DNA from: an uncultured Clostridia bacterium
GTDB lineage: Bacteria > Bacillota > Clostridia > Christensenellales > UBA1242
Assembly (NCBI GenBank): GCA_934777505.1
Contig: CAKVNM010000003.1
Span: 121,057-185,056 of the forward strand
Direction of reading: 5' to 3'
DNA: 64,000 bases
Shown here: piece by piece, positions 9,801 through 16,614 of the stretch
Numbering within the stretch: position 1 is the stretch's first letter
Layout of the letters: every line of letters begins with the position of its first letter
Position numbers and translations under genes: made by a program
The notes under the pieces: generated by a model
What the model saw: the letters and a program-made list of their open reading frames with translations, nothing else
Told to the model about the DNA's origin: nothing
Databases searched by the model: none

Positions 9801-9959
9801 AACTACTACTCATATCAAGAAGATTGCGGAATGACAACGGAACAAATCAAGAGTGAAGACGGTGCAAATGTATTTAGAACATACGGCTTTGACGAAAAGA
9901 TTTGGAAACTTGGCGATGGACAATATCCAACACTTAGAAATGTTGTAAAGGCAAAATAG
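6840..9959 (+). CDS. Large surface protein with a BIG2-like domain and GLUG repeats
   Basis: This 1,039-aa protein has an N-terminal signal or anchor helix (residues 4-22). A BIG2-like Ig domain covers about residues 34-115. Two blocks follow (from ~118 and ~525), each opening with a 'DIDLS... W.PIGT...PF.G.L' module and continuing into GLUG-type repeats such as GGLVGQL, GGIAGYV, GALAGIN, GGAVAYN, GGVVGYN and GGVVGVS. These repeats usually build a secreted beta-solenoid. No LPXTG or C-terminal membrane helix is seen, so retention would rely on the uncleaved N-terminal helix. AAGGAG precedes the ATG. The promoter is near-perfect, so expression may be high. Ligand and function are unknown. Confidence 0.75.
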   Translation: MKKFLIFCLICVVTVSLGLMTYRFLTLEETLAVNQTVFEINKGEEVPLEVTRENVKPNTVITYESLDEDIVYYDMTLGKFIAKAQGGKARLRITSSVKGSVPIMIAVTVGDGTESCPYFIKSAEDLAKIGVSEELEDGTSLIKRPLDAYYSLSNDIDLSTYNEGKWTPIGSTEEPFTGVLYANKHTISGLKVQDTFESAGIFAKIGMNTKGTNNITGGLTITGANIAGEFSYAGALAGINEGLVTRISVENSTISSSKDGAIVGSLFGLQNGQLERVSVTSNNITSTAQNTVLGGLVGQLESKSSIKAIIDRSYAEGVNLKGNYILGGIAGYVKGGMIVNCYSQAVDTDGTISTESTQSNVSMGGLAGKIEVVGNELEATIVDSYSTVKITGLTSQKKGQLIGHVVDKMVGSVPVKNKLYGLYYEATNNSSMLGLGYIQTVGVVIDREVETSNYEFIFNTLNSTVDQARANKIIFSHKNVISSREKTYNWETDCVWVISQEGYPTLDLDGAYFDISEITDSVSSGYDITSMSDLLTLQEKVNSGSADYSKPYVIRADIDLSTLDNWIAIGTDANPFNGILTCEMDENGAPMWKVTGLKTQQTVGNNGIATTIYNGLFGVIGGQGKVSNIYLENVSVRNGQYTGAIAAKNYGIINNCLVVATNTTSTVETNKVGATNDSNIFVGGAVAYNEGTVSNVQVKGVAVKALNSTDSTKIYLGGVVAYNLNIVENSSYTASVGATNQLVSEQKCQTYLGGVVGYNGSVVTNCYASKITYRNGEIDAEASVSIKSNTNYDTNYVGGVVGVSENNASISKSFAELDIEGTNVGGVVSLSYGKVEQCYSVSNLTGYRVGGIVYMLANGEITDCYTGGTLFGTTSSSNKAGLAYEISLLSEEAQTCAMKHCFSYNTFDGVGSNFYDVHFYDPAHTVRIDDYWALFLHYTRNFGYVFDSIFDYSVAGNAQRTNKKIFEWDWVDWKSCEKIISDYRSNPNYYSYQEDCGMTTEQIKSEDGANVFRTYGFDEKIWKLGDGQYPTLRNVVKAK

Positions 9960-9961
9960 TA

Positions 9962-9993
9962 AAAAAATCAGTGAAAATTCACTGATTTTTTTT
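9962..9993 (+). terminator. Terminator of the GLUG protein gene
   Basis: An A-rich 5' arm with TCAGTGAA pairs with TTCACTGA, followed by eight T residues. Confidence 0.9.
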
Positions 9994-10002
9994 GTGTTCC
10001 AC

Positions 10003-10033
10003 AAAAAACCACCCGACTAAGCAGGGTGGTTTT
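10003..10033 (-). terminator. spoVG terminator
   Basis: AAAACCACCC (10005-10014) pairs with GGGTGGTTTT (10024-10033). The T-run is on the minus strand. Confidence 0.85.
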
Positions 10034-10056
10034 ACCATTTTGTTTTAGAATCAAAT

Positions 10057-10335
10057 TTATTCTTTTGGTTCTTCTTTAACAGCCTTGTCATAGGCTTCTA
10101 GGATAGTCTTGTCAACGAACTCTCTTGTTGGAGTATCGATTGGGTGAGCAATATCCATAAAATCGCCGTCTGGGGTTTTTCTGCTTGGCATAGCAACAAA
10201 ACGACCATTAGCACCTTCGATAATTCTAATTTCGTGAATTACGAAACATTCGTCAATAGTCATTGATGCTCTTGCTTTAAGTTTGCTGTCTTCCTTTTTG
10301 ATTAAGTGCACACGCACATCTGTAATGTTTAGCAC
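10057..10335 (-). CDS. spoVG: SpoVG family regulator
   Basis: This 92-aa protein is a small nucleic-acid-binding regulator found across Bacillota, linked to septation, sporulation and envelope genes in studied species. The conserved core is clear: ITDVRVHLIK at the N-terminus, KARASMTIDECFVIHEIRIIEG, then GRFVAMPSRKTPDGDFMDIAHPI and the helix TREFVDKTILEAY. Translation begins at a GTG, supported by GGAAGG about 9 bases upstream. It stands alone with its own terminator. It occurs in non-sporing species too, so it does not prove sporulation. Confidence 0.95.
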   Translation of the reverse strand: MLNITDVRVHLIKKEDSKLKARASMTIDECFVIHEIRIIEGANGRFVAMPSRKTPDGDFMDIAHPIDTPTREFVDKTILEAYDKAVKEEPKE

Positions 10336-10477
10336 AGTTTGACACCTTCCTTTTTTATATTAGCAATAATTGTATGCTTACTTAAAGTGTACATAGTTTT
10401 TACACTCTTTGCAAATAATTTTAAGCCATTTTTCAATATTTTAAACCTTTTTGCTCGCAAAAAGCATATAAGTTAAA

Positions 10478-11866
10478 GTGGAATATTTTTTTAACAACCA
10501 GCATATACATAAAATTCATTTTGTTGGCATTGGCGGAATTTCGATGAGTTCGCTTGCCAAACTTTGCCATAACAGTGGCTTGATTGTTAGTGGCTCGGAT
10601 AGCAAAAGTTCAAACATGACCGATGAACTAAAAAATATTGGCATAAAAATTTTTATCGGGCATGACGCAAAAAATATTGATGATTGCGACACCGTGGTCT
10701 ATACAATAGCGGTCAAAGAAAGCAATCCCGAAGTTGCGCAGGCCAAAAATCTTGGACTCAATGTGTTTGAACGAAGTGACTTTTTGCGTCTGGTATGCAA
10801 GGCATATAAAAATGTTATTGCCGTTGCAGGAACGCATGGTAAAACCACCACAACTGGCATGATAGCAAATATTTTTATAGAAGCCAAAAAAGACCCAACT
10901 GTGCATATTGGCGGGGAGTGTGCTTTGTTTGGCGGGAATCTTAGAATTGGCTCAACCGATTTTTTTATAACCGAAGCGTGTGAATATAAAAAACATTTGC
11001 TCAAAGTTCCGCACAATGTTGGTGTTGTTTTAAATATCGAACCCGACCACCCAGATAGTTACACCAGCGATGACGACCTTCATAACACCTTCAATAAGTT
11101 TTGTTTGATGAGCAAAGAACTATCTGTGGTTAACGAAAAGCACCTTGTTTTATTAAGAGATAGGGCAAAGTGCAATATTAGTACTTTTTCGGTTAGTTAT
11201 GGCAACTTTACGGCAAAAAATATTAGGCAATACAAAAACGGCAAAATCACTTTTAACGCCTATAAAGACGGCGAATTTTACTCGTTTTTTGAACTTAATA
11301 TGTTTGGGAAACACAATGTTATGAACGCCCTAGCAAGTATTGCCACCGCCGATTACTATCACATCCCAAAAGTGATGATTGCAAAGGGCTTAAAAAACTT
11401 TTGCGGAATAAAACGAAGATTCCAGTTTATGGGCAAACTTGGAAGCAATATCGTTATAGAAGACTATGCTCATCACCCAACCGAAATTTCAGCAGTAATT
11501 CAAAGCGCAAAAGAAATTTTTGGCAAAAAAATAATTGCTGTTTTTCAGCCACACACATATTCACGCACAAAAAGTTTGCTTGGTGAGTTTTTAAAGTGTT
11601 TTAAGTTTGCCGACAAAATTTATGTGCTTCCAACATATAGTGCTAGGGAAAAACCGCAAAAAAATTCTAGCGGAAAATTCCTTGCAAAATGCCTTGTAAA
11701 AACGGGTGCAAATTGCACATATCTTAGTTCTTTTAAGGCGTGCAAAAAAGCACTAAAAGCCGAAAATGATAGCGTTATTCTAATTATTGGTGCAGGAGAT
11801 ATCGAAAAACTTGCAGTAGACATCAAGCAAGAATATATCAAACTGCTGGAACTAAAAAAACAGTAA
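10478..11866 (+). CDS. murC: UDP-N-acetylmuramate--L-alanine ligase
   Basis: This 462-aa cytoplasmic Mur ligase adds the first amino acid of the peptidoglycan stem. It shows the MurC-type N-terminal FVGIGGISMSSLA, the ATP P-loop GTHGKTTTTG (from about residue 118), NIEPDHPDSY, FGKHNVMNALASIA, and the C-terminal EDYAHHPTEI and FQPHTYSRT. The start is GTG with no SD; TATAAG lies 5 bases upstream, so the mRNA may be leaderless, although no good -35 is seen. The length fits the family. Confidence 0.95.
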   Translation: MEYFFNNQHIHKIHFVGIGGISMSSLAKLCHNSGLIVSGSDSKSSNMTDELKNIGIKIFIGHDAKNIDDCDTVVYTIAVKESNPEVAQAKNLGLNVFERSDFLRLVCKAYKNVIAVAGTHGKTTTTGMIANIFIEAKKDPTVHIGGECALFGGNLRIGSTDFFITEACEYKKHLLKVPHNVGVVLNIEPDHPDSYTSDDDLHNTFNKFCLMSKELSVVNEKHLVLLRDRAKCNISTFSVSYGNFTAKNIRQYKNGKITFNAYKDGEFYSFFELNMFGKHNVMNALASIATADYYHIPKVMIAKGLKNFCGIKRRFQFMGKLGSNIVIEDYAHHPTEISAVIQSAKEIFGKKIIAVFQPHTYSRTKSLLGEFLKCFKFADKIYVLPTYSAREKPQKNSSGKFLAKCLVKTGANCTYLSSFKACKKALKAENDSVILIIGAGDIEKLAVDIKQEYIKLLELKKQ

Positions 11867-12090
11867 TTTGACTAGCTTTAAATAATCAATTCACAAGCAA
11901 AAGTTTTATAAATCATAAAACGCTCAAAATAGAATAAAATGGCAAGCAAAAATATTTTAAATTAGTAAAAATCTATAAATTTTAACATTCAACAAATCAA
12001 CCTAAGTGCATTAAAAAATCAACTTGTTAGTGCTTTGTTTTGTGGCAGAAAAATAATTTTTATATAGTCTAACAAAATGATAAAAATATC
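11867..12090. other. AT-rich intergenic stretch with no gene seen
   Basis: The stretch between murC and the rpmE promoter has scattered A/T runs and no open frame with an SD. No strong hairpin terminator for murC was found. Confidence 0.5.
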
Positions 12091-12119
12091 TTGACTTATC
12101 TTAAAGTTTAGTTTATAAT
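12091..12119 (+). promoter_or_regulatory. rpmE promoter
   Basis: TTGACT (12091-12096), 17-bp spacer, TATAAT (12114-12119). Confidence 0.8.
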
Positions 12120-12154
12120 AGCAAAGTTAAAACGAAAAATTTGAGGTGAGAGAT

Positions 12155-12361
12155 ATGAAGAAAGATATACATCCAGATTATCACGATGTTGAAGTTATTT
12201 GTGCTTGCGGTTCAAAATTTAACTCTCGTAGCACCGCTCATGGCGATACAATTAGAGTTGAAATTTGCAACAAATGCCACCCTCTTTACACAGGAAAGAG
12301 AAAACTCGTTGATAGTAGCGGTAGAGTTGACAAGTTCAAAAAGCGTTTCAATTTGGAATAA
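12155..12361 (+). CDS. rpmE: Ribosomal protein bL31 (zinc-binding type)
   Basis: This is a 68-aa large-subunit protein. It carries the zinc-binding pattern CxC...CxxC (VICACGSKFNSRST and EICNKCHPLYTG), so it is the C+ form; the tail VDKFKKRFNLE is typical. I start at the ATG at 12155: GAGGTG at 12144-12149 is the SD, and the in-frame GTG at 12146 lies inside that SD. A strong terminator separates it from prmC. Confidence 0.96.
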   Translation: MKKDIHPDYHDVEVICACGSKFNSRSTAHGDTIRVEICNKCHPLYTGKRKLVDSSGRVDKFKKRFNLE

Positions 12362-12365
12362 AAAA

Positions 12366-12393
12366 ACAACTAGTATTCTTACTAGTTTTTTTT
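12366..12393 (+). terminator. rpmE terminator
   Basis: AACTAGTA (12368-12375) pairs with TACTAGTT (12380-12387) around TTCT, followed by a T-run. Confidence 0.85.
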
Positions 12394-12417
12394 AAGTTTA
12401 GGGCGGAATTGTGTAAA

Positions 12418-13236
12418 ATGAAAAAAATTGCTTTTGTAAAGAAATATTTGTGTCAACAATTCAAAAAGGCAGATATTGACGAGTTTGAAGTTAATGTTTT
12501 GTTAAGCGAAGTTTTGAAAGTTCCTTTTTCAAAACTTGTTTTGCTTGACGAAATAACAAATTTTCAGTTTTTTTTGGTCAAACATTATGCTAAAAAAAGA
12601 GTCAAAGGAATGCCCATCACAAAAATTTTTAAACGAGCATATTTTTATGGGTTAGAGTTTGATATTACGAACGATGTTTTGTCGCCAAGGCAGGAAACCG
12701 AACTGCTTGTTAGTGAAGCGTTAAAGCGTATTAAAACTGGCGATAATGTGCTTGATTTATGCACTGGAAGTGGCTGTATCGCCGTTGCTATCGCCAAAAA
12801 TAGTAACGCTAAGGTTTGTGCTAGTGATGTTAGTAAAAAAGCACTAAAAATTGCAAACAAGAACGCAAAAAAGCATAACGCAAATGTAGAATTTATGCAA
12901 AGCAATTTGTTTGAAAATATAAACAAAAAATTTGATATAATTGTTTCAAATCCCCCATATATCGAAACAAAAACCATTGATACTTTAAGTGTTGAAGTTA
13001 AAAAATATGACCCGATTTTAGCGTTAGACGGCGGAGAAGACGGACTTGATTTTTATAAGAAAATCATCGAAAGTCTGCCAAATTATTTGAACGAAAACGG
13101 CACTATTTTGTTTGAAATTGGATTTAATCAAGCCGAAAGCGTAAAAAAATTGCTAAAACAAAACTCTTTTGAAGCAATTTGCTTGAAAGATTATGAAAAT
13201 AAAGATAGAATAATAATAGGAAAAAGGAAAAATTAA
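12418..13236 (+). CDS. prmC: Release factor glutamine methyltransferase
   Basis: This 272-aa enzyme methylates the Gln of the GGQ motif of class I release factors. An N-terminal helical domain comes first, then a SAM-binding Rossmann fold (DLCTGSGCIAVAIA) and the signature NPPYIE that binds the target Gln. The TTG at 12409 also opens the frame, but the ATG at 12418 fits better with GGGCGG upstream. The stop lies one base before the prfA ATG, so enzyme and substrate are co-expressed, as is common. Confidence 0.93.
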   Translation: MKKIAFVKKYLCQQFKKADIDEFEVNVLLSEVLKVPFSKLVLLDEITNFQFFLVKHYAKKRVKGMPITKIFKRAYFYGLEFDITNDVLSPRQETELLVSEALKRIKTGDNVLDLCTGSGCIAVAIAKNSNAKVCASDVSKKALKIANKNAKKHNANVEFMQSNLFENINKKFDIIVSNPPYIETKTIDTLSVEVKKYDPILALDGGEDGLDFYKKIIESLPNYLNENGTILFEIGFNQAESVKKLLKQNSFEAICLKDYENKDRIIIGKRKN

Positions 13237-13237
13237 T

Positions 13238-14308
13238 ATGCTAGATAAATTAGATAACATAAAAAAGCGAGTGCAAGAAATAAATCAGGAACTTTCTAAT
13301 CCAGAAATTTTTGCCGATAATAAAAAAATGGTCAAACTTTCAAAAGAGTTAAAGCAACTAACACCTATTGCCGACCTTTACGACCAACACATTAAAAACA
13401 ATCAAACGATTGCTGATGCCGAAGAAATGTTAAAAACTGAAACAGACGACAGCATGAAAGAATTTTTGCAGGCCGAAATTGACGAAGCCAAGCAAAGAAA
13501 ACTTGAATATGAAGAAAAACTAAAAATCATGCTTTTGCCAAAAGACGAAAACGATGACAAAAATGTTATTATGGAAATCCGTGGCGGTGCAGGCGGGGAC
13601 GAAGCTGCTTTGTTTGCTGGCGAAATCATGAGAATGTACACCAAGTATGCTGAGAAAAAAGGCTGGCAGGTTGAAATTACCGATATTAACGAAACCGAAC
13701 TTGGTGGCGTAAAGGAAGCCACTCTTCTAATCAAAGGCACAAATGTTTACGAAAAACTAAAATACGAAAGTGGCGTTCACAGAGTTCAAAGAGTGCCAGA
13801 AACCGAAACACAGGGCAGAGTTCACACTTCGACAATCACAGTTGCAGTGCTTCCAGAAATGCAGGAAGTTGAAATCGAAATTGACGAAAAGGATTTGAAG
13901 ATTGATACTTTAAGAAGTAGCGGTGCAGGCGGTCAGCACATCAACAAAACCGAAAGTGCTATTAGAATTACGCACCTTCCAACAGGAATTGTTGTAAACT
14001 GCCAAGACCAACGCTCACAACTTCAAAACAGAGAAAGAGCCATGTTCATTTTAAAGAGCAAACTCTACGACAAATATCAACAAGAAGCCAACGACAAGTA
14101 CGCTAGCAACCGCCGTAGCCAAATTGGAACGGGCGACCGAAGCGAAAGAATTAGAACATATAACTTCCCACAAGGCAGAGTAACCGATCACAGAATTGGA
14201 CTTACAATGTACTCACTCAACTTGTTTATGGAAGGCGAAATTGACGAAATGATTGAAGCATTGACTCTTGCCGACCAAAAAGCAAAACTCGAAGCAAATA
14301 TGGATTAA
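13238..14308 (+). CDS. prfA: Peptide chain release factor 1
   Basis: This 356-aa protein releases peptides at UAA and UAG. The GGQ motif is at residues 231-233 in SSGAGGQHINKTESAIR. The stop-recognition tripeptide of RF1 (PxT) is present as PET in VQRVPETETQGRVHTS. The N-terminal helical domain and C-terminal helix are full length. The gene follows prmC by 1 base and precedes the AI-2E family gene by 9. A second, aberrant release-factor paralogue lies at 46233-47168. Confidence 0.97.
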   Translation: MLDKLDNIKKRVQEINQELSNPEIFADNKKMVKLSKELKQLTPIADLYDQHIKNNQTIADAEEMLKTETDDSMKEFLQAEIDEAKQRKLEYEEKLKIMLLPKDENDDKNVIMEIRGGAGGDEAALFAGEIMRMYTKYAEKKGWQVEITDINETELGGVKEATLLIKGTNVYEKLKYESGVHRVQRVPETETQGRVHTSTITVAVLPEMQEVEIEIDEKDLKIDTLRSSGAGGQHINKTESAIRITHLPTGIVVNCQDQRSQLQNRERAMFILKSKLYDKYQQEANDKYASNRRSQIGTGDRSERIRTYNFPQGRVTDHRIGLTMYSLNLFMEGEIDEMIEALTLADQKAKLEANMD

Positions 14309-14317
14309 GGAGAAACT

Positions 14318-15691
14318 ATGAATAACAAATATTCGCCTGAATATAGAACTCAACGCAAGTGGACTATTTGGATTTTTGTTGCACTTTTGGGTGCATTACT
14401 TTTAAATAGTTTGGCGGGCGATTATTTCAAGCGTACATTCTTCACACTAGTTACTGCATTAACACCAGTATTGATTGGCTTTATATTCACATTTTTGCTT
14501 AAAAAAATGCTAGATTTTTTGCAACAAAAAGTGTTTAAAAAGTGGTTTACAAAACTCAAAAATGGCGAAAAAGTCAACCGAATGTTTTGCATATTTTTAC
14601 TATTTGCAGGAATATTCTTCATAATCTACTTGGTGCTTGCAATATTAGTTCCAAATGTGGTTTCGTTCGTTAACGAAATCAACTCAAACCTTAACAACTT
14701 TGTTAATAATATCAAAGTTCAACTAACAGAATTTTTCAAGTCAACTGGCTGGTTTAACGATGTTGATGTTGAAAATATGATAACAGATTTTATCAACCGA
14801 ATTGGCGACACATTGCTCACAAATATTCCACTAATTGCCGACAGTATTAGTTCGTTAATTCAACAAACAGCAACCGTTTTGATGTATGTTCTTATGGGCG
14901 TGATTATTTCAATTATCATGCTTTATAGAAAGGAAGATATTGCAGCATTTTCAAAGCGTTTGACTTACGCAACTTTCTCAAAAAAGAAAGCCGACAAGAT
15001 TGTAAAAACAGTTAGAATGTCGGACAAAGTTTTGTATGACTATGTTGGAGCAAAAGCCCTTGATGCATTTATTGTATTTTTGATAATGCTTCCGGGATTT
15101 TACATTTTCAAAGTGCCATATCCAGTGTTAATGGCGCTTGTAATGGCAATTATCAACATTATCCCATATATTGGTTCAGTTATAGCAACAATCATTATTG
15201 CAATTTTCACAATCTCTATGGTTGGCGTTAATATGGCAATCTGGACAATCGTTTATATCATGGTTGTGTTGAATGTTTACGGCAACTTGTTTGGACCTTT
15301 CATTTTTGGAAAGAGAATGAAAGTAAGTTCGCTTTTAATCATTGTTTCAATGCTAGTGTTTGGCAGTATCTTTGGATTTTGGGGACTTATTATTGGACCA
15401 CCAATTATGGTTATTTTGTGGTCACTTCTCAACGACTTTATTGCCGAAAGAGAAAATGAGCAAATCGAACTTGAAAAGTATGACCTTACAACCGAAGATA
15501 TCAACGACCTAGAAATTTTGCAAGAAGCCACAAAGATTGTTAAGGAAAGACGCAAAAAACAACAAGAAAAAGCACAAAAAACCAAGCAGATGGCTGAAAA
15601 ACCTGCGGTTATAGAAGTCAGTGCCGAAGTTGTAGACGATAAAGCCGAAAAGCCTAGCAAAAAGCAACAAAAAAAATCATCAAATGAATAA
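14318..15691 (+). CDS. AI-2E family (PerM/YtvI-like) membrane transporter
   Basis: This is a 457-aa polytopic protein. Hydrophobic segments lie near residues 12-30, 38-58, 75-100, 170-205, 235-260, 265-300 and 310-370. The typical C-terminal permease block is seen (PYPVLMALVMAIINIIPYIGSVIA, then GLIIGPPIMVILWSLL). After the last helix comes a ~90-residue charged Lys/Glu-rich tail. Substrates of the family are debated (autoinducer, ions, lipids). AAGGAG precedes the ATG. It is the last gene of the prmC-prfA operon, before a terminator. Confidence 0.85.
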   Translation: MNNKYSPEYRTQRKWTIWIFVALLGALLLNSLAGDYFKRTFFTLVTALTPVLIGFIFTFLLKKMLDFLQQKVFKKWFTKLKNGEKVNRMFCIFLLFAGIFFIIYLVLAILVPNVVSFVNEINSNLNNFVNNIKVQLTEFFKSTGWFNDVDVENMITDFINRIGDTLLTNIPLIADSISSLIQQTATVLMYVLMGVIISIIMLYRKEDIAAFSKRLTYATFSKKKADKIVKTVRMSDKVLYDYVGAKALDAFIVFLIMLPGFYIFKVPYPVLMALVMAIINIIPYIGSVIATIIIAIFTISMVGVNMAIWTIVYIMVVLNVYGNLFGPFIFGKRMKVSSLLIIVSMLVFGSIFGFWGLIIGPPIMVILWSLLNDFIAERENEQIELEKYDLTTEDINDLEILQEATKIVKERRKKQQEKAQKTKQMAEKPAVIEVSAEVVDDKAEKPSKKQQKKSSNE

Positions 15692-15722
15692 AATCCACCA
15701 CTTTAATGGTGGATTTTTTTAA
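15689..15722 (+). terminator. Terminator of the prmC-prfA-transporter operon
   Basis: AAATCCACCA (15691-15700) pairs with TGGTGGATTT (15707-15716), followed by T residues. Confidence 0.9.
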
Positions 15723-15742
15723 TGTTCTTAAAATCCCTAATG

Positions 15743-15775
15743 AAAAAACAGATGTATATACGCCATCTGTTTTTT
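15743..15775 (-). terminator. Terminator of the small Cys-rich gene
   Basis: AAAAAACAGATG (15743-15754) pairs with CATCTGTTTTTT (15764-15775). Symmetric, so it can act on both strands. Confidence 0.8.
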
Positions 15776-15799
15776 AGTAAAAAAATTTTTGCTTTTAAA

Positions 15800-15976
15800 C
15801 TAGAACAAGTTTCTTGAACAACTGCTACAACTATTGCAACTACTACAACCGCCATTGTTGCTAGATAGTACAAGAAGGAGTAGCAGAAGATAGTTTGTGT
15901 TGGTTGAAAGGTCCACATCGTTAGCCGATGCAAAGATTGATAAAAGCAAAACAAGTAGGATATCCTGAGAAATCAT
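15800..15976 (-). CDS. Small hydrophobic Cys-rich protein (58 aa)
   Basis: This short gene is easily missed, but three signals support it. On the minus strand a GGAGG (15984-15988) sits 7 bases before an ATG, the frame runs 58 codons to TAG, and a clear terminator follows about 25 bases later. The protein has two hydrophobic stretches (residues 5-18 and 29-37). Its tail carries four cysteines at 3-residue spacing within GGCSSCNSCSSCSRNLF. I do not recognise the family. Metal binding, disulphide linkage or lipid modification are possible. Asn-Gly-Gly-Cys tails occur on small membrane peptides of gut Clostridia, but this is only an impression. Confidence 0.65.
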   Translation of the reverse strand: MISQDILLVLLLSIFASANDVDLSTNTNYLLLLLLVLSSNNGGCSSCNSCSSCSRNLF

Positions 15977-16046
15977 ACGCCAACCTCCATTTTACATTTT
16001 TTTACCATATTAGTAAATATGCGACAAATTTCTTAAATGTGCATAA

Positions 16047-16075
16047 TTGCTTATATATGCCTTTTTTGATACAAT
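16047..16075 (+). promoter_or_regulatory. Promoter of the ArsR-family gene
   Basis: TTGCTT (16047-16052), 17-bp spacer, TACAAT (16070-16075). Confidence 0.5.
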
Positions 16076-16105
16076 TTTTGTAACAATACTTTGGGGGATA
16101 ATTTT

Positions 16106-16468
16106 ATGGAAAACGAAATCAACGAGAGTAAATATTTACTCAGCGAACAAATGGTGAACAATGTAAAATACTATATGCCAAAGGAAAACAAACTTAGAAA
16201 TCTTGCGGATTTTTTTAGTATGTTTAGCGACCCAACAAGGCTTAAAATTCTAAGCGCACTTTCCATGAGTGAAATGTGCGTTAGCGATATTTCTAATATA
16301 CTTTCAATCAATCAAACAACGGTTAGTCATCAACTAAAAATCCTAAAAAGTTTGGGACTCGTAAAGTACAGACGAGATGGAAAAGTTATTTATTACAGCC
16401 TTATTGATAAAATTATCAATGAGTGTTTGCTTGTTGGTGTTGACTGTTTGCAACTTGCTTGTAACTGA
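16106..16468 (+). CDS. ArsR/SmtB-family winged-helix repressor
   Basis: This 120-aa dimeric DNA-binding protein has the ArsR core: LADFFSMFSDPTRLKILSALSMSEMCVSDIS, then the recognition helix NQTTVSHQLKILKSLGLVKYRRDGKVIYYSL. The ELCVCDL metal box of arsenic sensors reads EMCVSDI here, so the second Cys is lost; another Cys pair lies near the C-terminus (CLLVGVDCLQLAC). The inducer is therefore unclear. I start at the ATG at 16106 behind GGGGGA; the upstream TTG at 16091 overlaps the SD. No metal transporter lies beside it. It ends with TGA. Confidence 0.85.
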   Translation: MENEINESKYLLSEQMVNNVKYYMPKENKLRNLADFFSMFSDPTRLKILSALSMSEMCVSDISNILSINQTTVSHQLKILKSLGLVKYRRDGKVIYYSLIDKIINECLLVGVDCLQLACN

Positions 16469-16548
16469 GAATGAGTATCAATAAGTATTTTGTTATTTTA
16501 AATTTATTTAATATTTAAAACATAGTTTTAATATTGCTAAAACTTTAT

Positions 16549-16577
16549 TTGACAAACTTTTTGCCCACTAATATAAT
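16549..16577 (+). promoter_or_regulatory. Promoter of the 1,245-aa surface protein
   Basis: Perfect consensus: TTGACA (16549-16554), 17 bp, TATAAT (16572-16577). Confidence 0.85.
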
Positions 16578-16614
16578 TTAATTATAAGTACATACTATTT
16601 TTGGTGGGGTTAAA

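Noticed and set aside
15277..15660. 127-aa minus-strand frame inside the AI-2E transporter gene
   Set aside because: Shadow of the coding frame, with no SD and no family resemblance.
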